DNA from: Luteimonas wenzhouensis
GTDB lineage: Bacteria; Pseudomonadota; Gammaproteobacteria; Xanthomonadales; Xanthomonadaceae
Assembly: GCF_007859305.1 (NCBI RefSeq)
Contig: NZ_VOHE01000008.1
Coordinates: 1-64,000, forward strand
Direction: 5' to 3'
DNA length: 64,000 nt
A model generated the notes under the pieces. The model had not been told where the DNA came from. It was given only the letters and a program-made list of their open reading frames with translations, and ran no database searches. Made by a program: the position numbers and the translations under genes. Below are positions 7,148 through 21,274 of the stretch, piece by piece (position 1 is the first letter of the stretch; each line of letters opens with the position of its first letter).

Positions 7148-8818
7148 TCAGGCCACGTGTCCGGCGAGCAGCCTGCGCGCGGCGGCACGGGCTTCCCGCG
7201 ACACCTCCACGCCGCCAAGCATGCGCGCCAGCTCTTCCTGGCGCTGCTTCGGTCCGAGCAGTTCGACCGAGCTGTGGGTGAGGCCGTCGCGGTCGGCCTT
7301 GCTGACCCGGTAGTGGGCGTGTCCCTGCGCGGCCACCTGCGGCAGGTGGGTGACGCACAGCACCTGGCGGCTGGCGCCGAGCGCGCGCAGCTTCTGCCCG
7401 ACGATCTCCGCCACGGCGCCGCCGATGCCCGAGTCGACCTCGTCGAAGACCATGGTCGGCACCGCGTCCGACCCCAGCGCGGCGACCTCGATCGCCAGCG
7501 AGATCCGCGACAGTTCGCCGCCCGAGGCCACCCGGCGCAGCGGGCGCGGCGGCTGGCCGGCGTTGGCCGAGACCAGGAACTCGGCCCGTTCGCCGCCCTG
7601 CGGATCGGGCCGGTCGCGCGCCAGGGGTTCGAGTGCGACCTCGAAGCGCCCGCCGCCCATGCCCAGTTCGGCGATCAGGGCGGTGGTAGCGGCCGACAGG
7701 CGTTCGGCCGCCGCGGCGCGCGCGCGGCCCAGGGCGTCCGCAGCCGAACGCCAGGCCTCGGCGGCGGCCGCGATCTCGGCGTCCAGGCCCTGCAGGCGCG
7801 CGCCCGCGTCGAGCAGCGATTCGCGCTCGGCCTCGAACGCGTCGCGGCGGGCCTCCAGCTCGCCCGGAGCGACCCGGTGCTTGCGCGCCAGGTCGTGCAG
7901 CCGGCCCAGGGTGGCGTCGAGCTCCTCGAACCGGGCCGGGTCCAGGTCGAGGTCGTCGCGGATGCGTTGCAGCGCCAGCGCGGCCTCGCCGAGCTGGATC
8001 GCGGCCGAATCGAGCAGGGCATCGACCTCGTCCAGCCGCGGCTCGTGGGCGCGTTCGCGGGCGAGGCCGCCGCGTAGCCGTTCCAGCCCGTCCAGCAGGC
8101 TGGGGCCGTCGTCGCCCGACAGCGCCGACAGGGCGCCGTCGCAGGCGGCCATCAGCCCGGCCGCATGGGCCAGCCGGCGGTGGCCGGCGACCAGCGCCTC
8201 GATCGCTTCGGGACGCAGATCCTCGCGGTCGAGTTCGCCGATCTGGTGGTCGAGCCAGGCGATCCGCTCGGCGACGTCGCCGGTCCGGGACAGGGTGTCG
8301 CGCTCGCGCTCGAGCGCGCTCCAGCGCGCCGCCGCCCCGCGCACCGCGGCCAGTTCCCGGTCGTGCCCGCCGAAGGCGTCGAGCAGGGCGAGCTGGCTGG
8401 ACTTCTCCAGCAGGGCCTGGTGCTCGTGCTGGCCGTGGATTTCCACCAGCAGGCCGGCCAGCTGCGACAGCTGGGAGAGGGTCGCGGGCCGGCCGTTGAT
8501 CCAGGCGCGCGACCCGCCGTCGGCGCGCAGGGTGCGGCGCAGGGTGCAGGCCTGGCCCTCGTCGAACTCCTGTTCGCGCAACCAGGCCAGGGCCGCGGGC
8601 GCGTCGGCGGTGTCGAACTCGGCGTGCAGTTCGGCGCGGCTGGCGCCGTGGCGGACCATGCCGGCGTCCGCGCGCAGCCCCGACAGGAACCCCAGGGCAT
8701 CGACCAGCAGCGACTTGCCGGCGCCGGTCTCGCCGGAGATCACGGTCATGCCCGGGCCGAACTCGAGTTCGGACGCGGTGACGACGGCGAAATCGCGGAT
8801 GGCCAGGCGTCTGAGCAT
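7148..8818 (-). CDS. recN: DNA repair ATPase RecN
   Basis: A 556-residue SMC-like repair protein. Walker A is GETGAGKSLLVDAL near residue 30, a long coiled coil fills the middle, and the C-terminal head has ASGGELSRISLAIE (ABC signature), VFDEVDSGIGG (Walker B) and VTHLPQVAAQGHAHYRVSK. RecN holds broken DNA ends together during double-strand break repair and is usually SOS-induced; I saw no clear LexA box upstream. The ATG at 8818 (MLRRLAIRDFAVV) is the family start. A much longer upstream frame is antisense to hrcA and grpE and is not used. The gene is divergent from hrcA. Confidence 0.96.
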   Translation of the reverse strand: MLRRLAIRDFAVVTASELEFGPGMTVISGETGAGKSLLVDALGFLSGLRADAGMVRHGASRAELHAEFDTADAPAALAWLREQEFDEGQACTLRRTLRADGGSRAWINGRPATLSQLSQLAGLLVEIHGQHEHQALLEKSSQLALLDAFGGHDRELAAVRGAAARWSALERERDTLSRTGDVAERIAWLDHQIGELDREDLRPEAIEALVAGHRRLAHAAGLMAACDGALSALSGDDGPSLLDGLERLRGGLARERAHEPRLDEVDALLDSAAIQLGEAALALQRIRDDLDLDPARFEELDATLGRLHDLARKHRVAPGELEARRDAFEAERESLLDAGARLQGLDAEIAAAAEAWRSAADALGRARAAAAERLSAATTALIAELGMGGGRFEVALEPLARDRPDPQGGERAEFLVSANAGQPPRPLRRVASGGELSRISLAIEVAALGSDAVPTMVFDEVDSGIGGAVAEIVGQKLRALGASRQVLCVTHLPQVAAQGHAHYRVSKADRDGLTHSSVELLGPKQRQEELARMLGGVEVSREARAAARRLLAGHVA

Positions 8819-8892
8819 GGCGCCTAGTCTAGTCGCCGCCATCGCAGGATCCGAGACGCCGGCGCCCGGCGCGGCGCCCGGCGCGCCCGGCG

Positions 8893-8922
8893 CGGCCGGG
8901 GCGGCCGGGGCGGCCGGGGCGG
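8893..8922. repeat. 9-bp tandem repeat upstream of hrcA
   Basis: The unit CGGCCGGGG occurs three times in direct succession with part of a fourth, inside the 189-base recN-hrcA gap. The surrounding sequence is also made of GCGCCCGG-type runs. It lies upstream of the predicted hrcA promoter. Length variation between strains would be expected for such a repeat. Confidence 0.7.
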
Positions 8923-8970
8923 ATGGGGCCCTTGCGGCCGGCCGGGCCCACATCCGCCTCCGGCCCCGGC

Positions 8971-8999
8971 TTGCGGGAAGGGGAGGGCGGCGATTTAAT
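8971..8999 (+). promoter_or_regulatory. Putative hrcA operon promoter
   Basis: TTGCGG (8971-8976) and TTTAAT (8994-8999) are separated by 17 bases. The start point would fall one or two bases before the hrcA ATG at 9008, so the mRNA may be almost leaderless, although GGGGA just before the ATG might act as a weak ribosome binding site. No CIRCE inverted repeat is visible. Confidence 0.5.
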
Positions 9000-9007
9000 C
9001 GGGGACG

Positions 9008-10072
9008 ATGGCGAACGCGACACCCCACGCCCGACTCGACGCCCGCGCGCGGCAGTTGCTGCGCACGCTGATCGCGCGCCACATCCGCGACGGAGAGCCG
9101 GTCGGCTCGCAGACGCTGGCGCGCCATTCGGGGCTGGACGTGAGCCCGGCGACGATCCGCAACATCCTCGCCGACCTCGAGGAGCAGGGGCTGCTGTCGG
9201 CCCCGCACACCTCGGCCGGGCGGGTGCCCACCGCCCAGGGCTACCGGGTGTTCGTCGACACCCTGCTGCAGGTCCAGCCGCTGCCCAACGCCGAGGTGGC
9301 GCGGCTGCGGGGCGAACTCGCCGGCAGCGGCGGTGGCAGCACCCAGGCGCTGCTGGGCAGCGCGTCGGAACTGGTCTCGGCGATGACCCGGTTCGTCGGC
9401 GTGGTCTCGGTGCCCCGGCGCGAGCAGTTCGCGTTCCGCCACATCGACTTCGTGCCGCTCGACGCGCAGCGGGTGATGGCGATCCTGGTGTTTGCCGACA
9501 GCGACGTGCAGAACCGGATCATCCAGGTGCGGCGCGCGTACGACGCCTCCGAGCTCGAGCGCGTGGCCAACTACCTCAACGCCAGTTTCGCCGGCCGGCC
9601 GATGGCCGAGATCCGCGCCACCCTGGTGCGCGAGCTGCAGGCCGCGCGCGACGAGATGGAGGCACTGCTCTCGCACACGGTCGAACTGGCCGAGCAGGCG
9701 CTCGCCCCCGCCGACGGCGACGACATGGTCCTGGCCGGGCAGAACCGCCTGATCGGGGTGCAGGACCTGAGCGACCTGGACCGGTTGCGCGAGCTGTTCG
9801 AGGCCTTCGCCCGCAAGCGCGAGATCCTGCAGCTGCTCGAGCGCACCATCCGCGCCCCCGGGGTGCGGATCTTCATCGGCGAGGAGACCGGCCTGGCCCC
9901 GCTGGAAGGCGTATCGCTGGTGACCGCGCCCTACGGCGGCCCCGGCAAGGTGCTGGGGGTGCTGGGCGTGATCGGCCCGACCCGGATGGCCTACGACCGG
10001 GTGATCCCGGTGGTCCAGGCCACCGCCGAGGTCCTGGGCGCCGCCTTGAATCCGGAACCGCCGGCCCCATAG
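9008..10072 (+). CDS. hrcA: Heat-inducible transcription repressor HrcA
   Basis: A 354-residue repressor of class I heat-shock genes. The N-terminal winged helix contains GEPVGSQTLARHSGLDVSPA then TIRNILADLEEQGLLS, and HTSAGRVPTAQGYRVFVDTL is the signature of the family. The rest is the GAF-like and dimerisation region (RIFIGEETGLAPLEGVSLVT near the C-terminus). HrcA normally binds CIRCE elements with help from GroEL; none is seen near this operon, so it may act elsewhere, for example at groESL. It heads hrcA-grpE-dnaK-dnaJ. Confidence 0.97.
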   Translation: MANATPHARLDARARQLLRTLIARHIRDGEPVGSQTLARHSGLDVSPATIRNILADLEEQGLLSAPHTSAGRVPTAQGYRVFVDTLLQVQPLPNAEVARLRGELAGSGGGSTQALLGSASELVSAMTRFVGVVSVPRREQFAFRHIDFVPLDAQRVMAILVFADSDVQNRIIQVRRAYDASELERVANYLNASFAGRPMAEIRATLVRELQAARDEMEALLSHTVELAEQALAPADGDDMVLAGQNRLIGVQDLSDLDRLRELFEAFARKREILQLLERTIRAPGVRIFIGEETGLAPLEGVSLVTAPYGGPGKVLGVLGVIGPTRMAYDRVIPVVQATAEVLGAALNPEPPAP

Positions 10073-10114
10073 CTGGGCGGATCGGCGGCCTGACGACCGC
10101 CCAGCAGCCAGGAC

Positions 10115-10639
10115 ATGACCACCGAACCGATGCGAGAAGAGGCCGCGCCCGCGGCCGGTGAACAGCAGCCCACGCCCACCGCCGAGGAGCGGATCCAGAT
10201 GCTGGAGGCCGAGCTCGAGCAGCTCCGTGCCCAGATGCTGGTCGACCGCGCCGACATGGAGAACCAGCGCAAACGTCTGGAGCGCGACGTGCGCAACGCC
10301 TGCCGTTTCGCCAACAGGCAGCTGCTTGGCGAGCTGTTGCCGGTGTTCGACAGCCTCGAGGCCGCGCTCAACGCCGCCGCCGCCGAGGACCCGATGCGCG
10401 ACGGTGTGGTCCTGACCCTGCGCGAACTGTCGCGCGTGTGCGAGAACAACGGCCTGGTCGAGGTCGCCCCGGCCCCGGGCGATGCGTTCGACCCCGAGCG
10501 CCACAACGCGATGAGCGTGGTCCAGACCGCCGAGGTCCCGGCCGGAACCGTGTTCCAGGTGTTCCAGAAGGGCTACGTGCTCCACGACCAGCTCCTGCGG
10601 CCGGCCCTGGTGTCGGTGGCGGGGGAGGAAGGCGCCTGA
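10115..10639 (+). CDS. grpE: Nucleotide exchange factor GrpE
   Basis: A 174-residue cofactor that releases ADP from DnaK. The long N-terminal helix (AEERIQMLEAELEQLRAQML then ENQRKRLERDVRNACRFANR) and the C-terminal beta-domain (DAFDPERHNAMSVVQTAEVP, GYVLHDQLLRPALVSV) are both plain. ATG 10115 is used; an in-frame ATG at 10130 is possible. It lies 42 bases after hrcA and about 100 bases before dnaK in the heat-shock operon. Confidence 0.96.
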   Translation: MTTEPMREEAAPAAGEQQPTPTAEERIQMLEAELEQLRAQMLVDRADMENQRKRLERDVRNACRFANRQLLGELLPVFDSLEAALNAAAAEDPMRDGVVLTLRELSRVCENNGLVEVAPAPGDAFDPERHNAMSVVQTAEVPAGTVFQVFQKGYVLHDQLLRPALVSVAGEEGA

Positions 10640-10737
10640 ATCCGCGGCGCGGCGCTTGAAGCGGCGCCGCCCCAGCCCCAGATAGCCAGCATCGGCGGCC
10701 TGCCGCCAGCAGAACAGATTCCAGAGGGAAACCCACC

Positions 10738-12654
<1,917 letters not shown>

Positions 12655-12787
12655 CGCCGGCGGCGCGTGACCGGGGTCCGGCGGGCGCCATGCGCCCGGC
12701 CGGGCGTCCGGTCCCGCGCCGTTGCCCGTCCGCCGAGCGCCCGCTGGGCCTCCGATCCACGATTCCCGATTTCCGGTTCCAGGCCCG

Positions 12788-13912
12788 ATGAAACGCGACT
12801 ATTACGAAGTCCTCGGTGTCTCCCGCGACGCCAGCGAGGCCGACATCAAGAAGGCCTATCGCCGCTGCGCGATGAAGTACCACCCGGACCGCAACCCGGG
12901 CGACAAGGCCGCCGAGGCCGCGTTCAAGGAGTGCAAGGAGGCCTACGAGGTGCTGTCGGACGGCGGCAAGCGCCGGATGTACGACCAGCATGGCCACGCC
13001 GCGTTCGAGCACGGCATGGGCGGGGGCGGCCCCGGACCGGGCTTCGGCCCGGACATGGGCGACATCTTCGGCGACATCTTCGGCAACATCTTCGGCGGCG
13101 GCGCCGGGCGCGGGCCGCGCCGCGGCGCCGACGTCGGCTACGTGATGGAGCTGGACCTGGAGGAGGCGGTCTCGGGCGTGGAGAAGCGCATCGAGATCCC
13201 GACCCTGGCCGAATGCGACGACTGCGACGGCACCGGCTCGCAGGACCGCAAGCTCGAGACCTGCGCGACCTGCCTGGGCCGCGGCCAGGTCCGCTTCCAG
13301 CGTGGCATCTTCTCGATGCAGCAGCCATGCCCGCACTGCCACGGCCGTGGCCAGACCATCGCCAACCCGTGCCGGACCTGCCACGGCAACGGCCGGATCG
13401 AGCAGCGCAAGGTGCTGTCGGTGAAGGTGCCCGCCGGGGTCGATTCCGGCGACCGCATCCGCCTGGCCGGGGAGGGCGAGGCCGGGCCGGCGGGCGCGCC
13501 CCCGGGCGACCTGTACGTCGAGGTGCGGGTGCGTCCGCATCCGATCTTCGAGCGCGACGGCGACGACCTCCACTGCGAGGTGCCGATCCGCATCTCCCAG
13601 GCCGCGCTGGGCGATACCGTGCGCGTGCCCACGCTCGACGGCGAGGCCGAGATCCGGATCCCGGCCGAAACCCAGAGCGGCAAGGTGTTCCGCCTGCGCG
13701 ACAAGGGCGTCCGCTCGGTGCGCAGCCGCGCGCGCGGCGACCTCTACTGCAAGGTGGTGGTGGAAACCCCGGTCAACCTCACCGCCGAGCAGCGCGAACT
13801 GCTGGAGAAGTTCGAGGCCACCTTCGTGGGCGAGGGCGCGCGGCGGCATTCGCCCAAGTCCAGCACCTTCGTCGACGGCGTGCGCGGCTTCTGGGAACGC
13901 ATGACCTCCTGA
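12788..13912 (+). CDS. dnaJ: Chaperone DnaJ (Hsp40)
   Basis: A 374-residue type I J-protein. The J domain ([23 protein letters not shown] motif in [10 protein letters not shown]) is followed by a Gly/Phe-rich stretch ([17 protein letters not shown]), then a zinc-binding domain of four CxxCxGxG-type repeats ([32 protein letters not shown]) and the C-terminal substrate domain. It delivers clients to DnaK and triggers ATP hydrolysis. The ATG at 12788 begins the J domain; an upstream in-frame start would add 22 unrelated residues. The 133-base dnaK-dnaJ gap holds short ATTCCCGATTTCCGG repeats and no gene. Confidence 0.98.
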   Translation: MKRDYYEVLGVSRDASEADIKKAYRRCAMKYHPDRNPGDKAAEAAFKECKEAYEVLSDGGKRRMYDQHGHAAFEHGMGGGGPGPGFGPDMGDIFGDIFGNIFGGGAGRGPRRGADVGYVMELDLEEAVSGVEKRIEIPTLAECDDCDGTGSQDRKLETCATCLGRGQVRFQRGIFSMQQPCPHCHGRGQTIANPCRTCHGNGRIEQRKVLSVKVPAGVDSGDRIRLAGEGEAGPAGAPPGDLYVEVRVRPHPIFERDGDDLHCEVPIRISQAALGDTVRVPTLDGEAEIRIPAETQSGKVFRLRDKGVRSVRSRARGDLYCKVVVETPVNLTAEQRELLEKFEATFVGEGARRHSPKSSTFVDGVRGFWERMTS

Positions 13913-13965
13913 GGCGGGCACGCCCCGGGCTTGCCGGGGACCGGCCGCGCGGATAGCCTGCCGCC

Positions 13966-14688
13966 ATGCCGACGCCCGTCCGATTGCTGATCCACGGTGC
14001 CTCCGGCCGCATGGGGCGCGCGCTGCTGCGCCTGGCGGCGCAGCGCGACGACGTCGAGGTGGCGGCGGCGGTGCAGCGCACGGTGGACCAGCGGGTGCAG
14101 GACGGTATCCCGGTCTTCGCCGCCTCCGAGTTGTCCGGGGTGCCGGATTTCGACGTCGCGATCGACTTCAGCCTGCCCGGGGGCTTCGACCCGGTGCTCG
14201 CCCTGTGCCAGGCGCGCGGCCGGGCGCTGGTGTCCGGGACCACCGGCCTGTCCGGGCCGCAGCGCGCGGCGCTGGACGCCGCCGGCACCCGGATTCCGGT
14301 GTTGTGGCAGGCCAACTTCAGCGTGGGCGTGGCGGTGCTGGACGAACTGGTCGAGCGCGCGGCCGCAGCGCTGCCCGGCTGGGACTGCGACATCGTCGAG
14401 TCGCACCACGTGCACAAGCGCGACGCGCCCTCCGGTACCGCGCTGGCGCTGGGCGAATCGGCGGCGCGGGGCGGGGCGCGGCCGCGCTATGCCAGCCTGC
14501 GCGCCGGCGACATCGTCGGCGAGCACCTGGTCCAGTTCACCGGCACGGGGGAGCGGATCGAGCTGGTCCACCGGGCGGGCGACCGCGACATCTTCGCCCA
14601 GGGCGCGCTGGTGGCCGCGACGCGGCTGGCCGGGTGTCCGCCCGGTCGCTACGGCCTGCGCGAACTGCTGTTTCCGGCGCGGGACTAG
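13966..14688 (+). CDS. dapB: 4-hydroxy-tetrahydrodipicolinate reductase
   Basis: A 240-residue enzyme of the lysine/diaminopimelate pathway that reduces the DapA product with NAD(P)H. The dinucleotide-binding motif is IHGASGRMGRALLRL, and the catalytic region is ESHHVHKRDAPSGTALALGE with the expected histidine and lysine. ANFSVGVAVLDELV and the C-terminal HRAGDRDIFAQGALVAATRL are also typical. The family is usually 240-270 residues, so this is compact. It follows dnaJ by 53 bases. Its TAG stop overlaps the stop of the next, convergent gene. Confidence 0.95.
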   Translation: MPTPVRLLIHGASGRMGRALLRLAAQRDDVEVAAAVQRTVDQRVQDGIPVFAASELSGVPDFDVAIDFSLPGGFDPVLALCQARGRALVSGTTGLSGPQRAALDAAGTRIPVLWQANFSVGVAVLDELVERAAAALPGWDCDIVESHHVHKRDAPSGTALALGESAARGGARPRYASLRAGDIVGEHLVQFTGTGERIELVHRAGDRDIFAQGALVAATRLAGCPPGRYGLRELLFPARD

Positions 14689-15170
14689 TCTTCCTCGAGC
14701 AATTGCTCGAAGCGGGCGAGGGCGGCCTTGCCGCGCACGTCGCCGACCATCCTGCGGGCCCGTTCCAGCCATTCCCCGAGCGCCTCGGCGCTGCCGGCCT
14801 CTTCGAGCCTGAGCGCCAGGTCCTCGCCCATCGGGCCGAGCATCTCGTTGACCGCGTGGGCGGCGCGGCGGCGGCGCTCGCGCAGGTCGCCGACCGGGAC
14901 GGCGGGGCCGGGGACGGCCGCCGCCGGCGCGGCGGCCGGTGGTGCCGGACCGGCCAGGGCGCCGGAGGGCGCGACCAGTCCCTTGGCCTGGAGGCCCTCG
15001 AGCAGGGCGGGCACGTCCGGCAGGCCGGACAGCCGGGCCAGCTCGTCGGCCGAGCGGTGCCCGTCGACCAGGATCAGCAGCCGCCGCTGGCGGATGTCCA
15101 GGCCGGCCTTGCGCTCCCCGATCTCCTGCTGGCCGGCAGGCGTCTTCGCGTACACGGTGTTCCCGTTCAT
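14685..15170 (-). CDS. Uncharacterised protein with winged-helix-like N-terminus
   Basis: A 161-residue protein of unknown function. The N-terminal half (KTPAGQQEIGERKAGLDIRQ then RRLLILVDGHRSADELARLS and LLEGLQAKGLVAPSG) looks like a short helix-turn-helix fold found in uncharacterised proteobacterial proteins of this type. An alanine/proline-rich linker follows, then a helical segment (NEMLGPMGEDLALRLEEAGS). No signal peptide or membrane segment is present. It converges on dapB with overlapping stop codons (TAG against TAG at 14685-14688) and is divergent from carA. A GGGGGGAAC stretch precedes the ATG. It is credible as a gene from codon bias and motif order, but its role is not known. Confidence 0.75.
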   Translation of the reverse strand: MNGNTVYAKTPAGQQEIGERKAGLDIRQRRLLILVDGHRSADELARLSGLPDVPALLEGLQAKGLVAPSGALAGPAPPAAAPAAAVPGPAVPVGDLRERRRRAAHAVNEMLGPMGEDLALRLEEAGSAEALGEWLERARRMVGDVRGKAALARFEQLLEED

Positions 15171-15309
15171 GTTCCCCCCGAACGCACGGTACCGTTCGCA
15201 ACAAACTTAGCGACAGGCTGCATCCTTGTACAGCGGGTTTTCCTTTTCCCGCCCCGGCCGGTATCATTCCCGCTCGCCTGATTCCCCCCGCTTCCGGACC
15301 GGCTTCCCC

Positions 15310-15327
15310 CCGCTCCGGCGGTTTTTT
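15310..15327 (+). terminator. Short hairpin with T-run in carA leader
   Basis: In the 180-base gap before carA, CCGC, a four-base loop and GCGG are followed by six T residues, ending 24 bases before the carA start. The stem is only four pairs, so it is weak, but it sits where an attenuator would act. A -10-like TATCAT lies upstream at 15262-15267. Confidence 0.3.
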
Positions 15328-15350
15328 GCAACCCCACGTAGGCGAAGCCA

Positions 15351-16475
15351 GTGACCCAAACCGCAATCCTCGTCCTCGAAGACGGCACCGTGTTCGAGGG
15401 CGTATCCGTGGGCGCGCCCGGCCTGTCGATCGGCGAGGTGGTGTTCAACACCGCCATGACCGGCTACCAGGAAGTGCTCACCGATCCTTCGTACGCGCGC
15501 CAGCTGGTGACGCTGACCTATCCGCACATCGGCAACACCGGTTGCACCGACCAGGACGACGAGGCGGCCCGCGCCTGGGCGGCCGGGCTGATCGTGCGCG
15601 ACGTGCCGCGCCGCCCGAGCAGCTGGCGCGCACAGGCCGCGCTGCCGGACTGGCTGCGCGAGCGCGGCATCGTCGCCATCGCCGGTGTCGACACCCGTCG
15701 CCTGACCCGCCTGCTGCGCGAGCGCGGCGCCCAGAACGGCGCGTTGATGGCCGGCGGGATCGACGTGGAGAAGGCGCTCGAGGCCGCGCGCAAGTTCCCC
15801 GGCCTCAAGGGCATGGACCTGGCCTGCGAGGTCAGCACGCCCGAACCCTACACCTGGGACGAGGGTCCGCTGGACCTGGACACCGGCGAGTACCTGCGCG
15901 TGCCGCCGCGCTTCCGGGTGGTGGCCTATGACTTCGGGGTCAAGCGCAACATCCTGCGCATGCTGGCCGCGCGCGGTTGCGCGCTAACGGTGGTGCCCGC
16001 GCGGACCCCGGCCTCTGAGGTGCTGGCGATGGAGCCGGACGGGGTGTTCCTGTCCAACGGCCCGGGCGACCCCGAGCCGTGCGACTACGCCATCGCGGCG
16101 ATCCGGGAACTGATCGCGAAGAAGGTGCCGATCTTCGGCATCTGCCTGGGACACCAGCTGCTGGCGCTGGCGGCCGGCGCGCGCACGATGAAGATGCCCA
16201 GCGGCCACCACGGCGCCAACCACCCGGTGCAGGCGCTGGACGACGGGCGGGTCATGATCACCTCGCAGAACCACGGCTTCGCGGTCGACGAGTCGAGCCT
16301 GCCGCCCAACGTGCGGGTGATGCACCGCTCGCTGTTCGACGGCACCAACCAGGGCATCGAACTGACCGACGCGCCCGCGTTCTCGTTCCAGGGGCACCCC
16401 GAGGCTTCGCCCGGTCCCTGCGACGTGGCGCCGCTGTTCGACCGCTTCATCGCCACGCTCGAGGCGCGGGCCTGA
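15351..16475 (+). CDS. carA: Carbamoyl-phosphate synthase small subunit
   Basis: A 374-residue glutamine amidotransferase subunit that supplies ammonia to CarB for arginine and pyrimidine synthesis. The N-terminal half has the CarA domain ([20 protein letters not shown] then [19 protein letters not shown]). The class I glutaminase half shows FGICLGHQ with the nucleophile Cys265, and HPEASPGP with His349 and Glu351. The start is GTG 15351. It is followed by carB after 108 bases, and the pair is most likely one transcript. Confidence 0.98.
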   Translation: MTQTAILVLEDGTVFEGVSVGAPGLSIGEVVFNTAMTGYQEVLTDPSYARQLVTLTYPHIGNTGCTDQDDEAARAWAAGLIVRDVPRRPSSWRAQAALPDWLRERGIVAIAGVDTRRLTRLLRERGAQNGALMAGGIDVEKALEAARKFPGLKGMDLACEVSTPEPYTWDEGPLDLDTGEYLRVPPRFRVVAYDFGVKRNILRMLAARGCALTVVPARTPASEVLAMEPDGVFLSNGPGDPEPCDYAIAAIRELIAKKVPIFGICLGHQLLALAAGARTMKMPSGHHGANHPVQALDDGRVMITSQNHGFAVDESSLPPNVRVMHRSLFDGTNQGIELTDAPAFSFQGHPEASPGPCDVAPLFDRFIATLEARA

Positions 16476-16583
16476 CCGGGCGCCGCTGAGCCGGCGCCGC
16501 GTCCTGCGCAGCCCGCGGGCCGGGCCCCCACGTACGAAACCGGTCGCCCCCCAGGAGCGCGTCCGCGACAGACCGAGGAACGA

Positions 16584-19835
<3,252 letters not shown>

Positions 19836-19847
19836 GGAGTCCCAAGC

Positions 19848-20324
19848 ATGAGAGCACCCATCACCCTGGAAGGCGCCAAGCGCCTGCGCGCGGAACTCGA
19901 GGAACTCAAGTCGGTCAAGCGGCCGGCGGTGATCGCCGCGATCGCCGAGGCGCGCTCGCACGGCGACCTCAAGGAGAACGCCGAGTACCACGCCGCGCGC
20001 GAGCAGCAGGGCTTCATCGAAGGCCGCATCCAGCAGCTCGAGAGCGAGCTCTCGCACGCCGACATCATCGACGTGTCCAAGCTCGACGTCGGCGACAAGG
20101 TCGTGTTCGGCGCCAAGGTGACGATCGCCGACGTCGAGACCGACGAGGAGAAGCGCTACCAGATCGTGGGCGACCTGGAAGCCGACATCAAGCTGGGCCT
20201 GATCGCGATCTCCTCGCCGGTGGCGCGCGCACTGATCGGCAAGCACGCCGGCGATACGGTCACGATCGAGGCGCCGGCGGGCTCGCGCGAGTACGAGATC
20301 GTCGACGTCAGCTACCGCGACTGA
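19848..20324 (+). CDS. greA: Transcription elongation factor GreA
   Basis: A 158-residue factor that restarts backtracked RNA polymerase by stimulating transcript cleavage. The N-terminal coiled coil has the acidic tip ([20 protein letters not shown]) that reaches the polymerase active site, and the C-terminal FKBP-like domain includes [20 protein letters not shown]. Length is the same as in E. coli. It lies 12 bases after carB and 11 bases before the rpfE-like gene, suggesting a carAB-greA-rpfE-recJ run. Confidence 0.98.
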   Translation: MRAPITLEGAKRLRAELEELKSVKRPAVIAAIAEARSHGDLKENAEYHAAREQQGFIEGRIQQLESELSHADIIDVSKLDVGDKVVFGAKVTIADVETDEEKRYQIVGDLEADIKLGLIAISSPVARALIGKHAGDTVTIEAPAGSREYEIVDVSYRD

Positions 20325-20335
20325 GGCCGCCGGCG

Positions 20336-21274
20336 ATGGCCCGCGCCATCCTGCTGCTGCCGGCCGCACGCCGGCTCGGCGCGCCCTCGGCTGCGGTCGC
20401 GACCGCGCTGGGGCGCGCGGACGTGGCGGCCGGGCTGGGCGAGGGCCGCCGGGCGCAGCTGCGCCGCAGCTTCCGGCTGTTGCCCGACCACTGGCCGGTC
20501 GCCGCGCTCACCCGCCAGCTCGATGCCGGCGACGCCGCCGGCGCGGCCTGGCTGCGCGCCGATCCGTGCCGGATCCAGGCCGACATCAACGGCGCCCGGC
20601 TGCTCGACCACGGCGACACCCTCGGCCTCGACGCCGAGGACGCGGCGCAACTGCTGCCGGCGCTGCGCACCGTGTTCGGCGACGCCGGGATGCCGATCGA
20701 CGCGCCGACGCCGACGCGCTGGTACCTGCGGCTGGCGCCGTCCACCCCGCTGCCGGCGTTCACCGAGCCGGACGACGCCCTTGGCGACGACGTGTTCGAG
20801 CACCTGGATCCGGGGGGACAGGGCCGACGCTGGCGCAGCCTGCTCACCGAGGCCCAGGTGATCCTGCACAACCATCCCTGGAACGCGCGGCGGATCGCCG
20901 CCGGCAAGCGGCCGGTGAACTCGCTGTGGTTCTGGGGCGGTGGCGAGCTGCCCGACCAGGTGCGTTCGCCGCACGCGCGTGTCTGCACCGGCGACGGGCT
21001 CGCGGCGGCGCTGGCCGCGGCCGCCGGCGTCGGCGCGCCGCTGCCGGCGCGGTTCGACGCGGCCGCGGACGGTGGCGACGTCGCCTACGACCTGACCGCG
21101 CTGCGCGACATGCGCACGCTCGAACGTGACTGGCTGGAGCCGGCGCTGGACGCGCTCGGGGCCGGGCGGATCGCGTCACTGGTGCTCGATACCGCCGACG
21201 GCACCGCGTTCACCCTCGCGCGCGGCCACCGCTGGCGCATCTGGCGCCGACGGCGCGCCGGTTTCCACGCCTGA
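20336..21274 (+). CDS. rpfE: RpfE-like protein (phosphoglycerate mutase-like)
   Basis: A 312-residue soluble protein. WYLRLAPSTPLPAFTEPDDA, LLTEAQVILHNHPWNARRIA and GKRPVNSLWFWGGGELP are features of a family of proteobacterial proteins annotated as regulatory protein RpfE or phosphoglycerate mutase-like, encoded next to recJ in Xanthomonas. No complete phosphoglycerate mutase active site can be traced, so enzymatic activity is doubtful. The ATG at 20336 follows greA by 11 bases, and the stop overlaps the recJ start in TGATG. Mutations in Xanthomonas rpfE were reported to affect virulence factors; the mechanism is not known. The name rests on synteny and motifs. Confidence 0.75.
   Translation: MARAILLLPAARRLGAPSAAVATALGRADVAAGLGEGRRAQLRRSFRLLPDHWPVAALTRQLDAGDAAGAAWLRADPCRIQADINGARLLDHGDTLGLDAEDAAQLLPALRTVFGDAGMPIDAPTPTRWYLRLAPSTPLPAFTEPDDALGDDVFEHLDPGGQGRRWRSLLTEAQVILHNHPWNARRIAAGKRPVNSLWFWGGGELPDQVRSPHARVCTGDGLAAALAAAAGVGAPLPARFDAAADGGDVAYDLTALRDMRTLERDWLEPALDALGAGRIASLVLDTADGTAFTLARGHRWRIWRRRRAGFHA

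Noticed and set aside
8819-9007. CIRCE element for HrcA
   Set aside because: I searched for TTAGCACTC-N9-GAGTGCTAA-like repeats upstream of hrcA, grpE and dnaK and found none.
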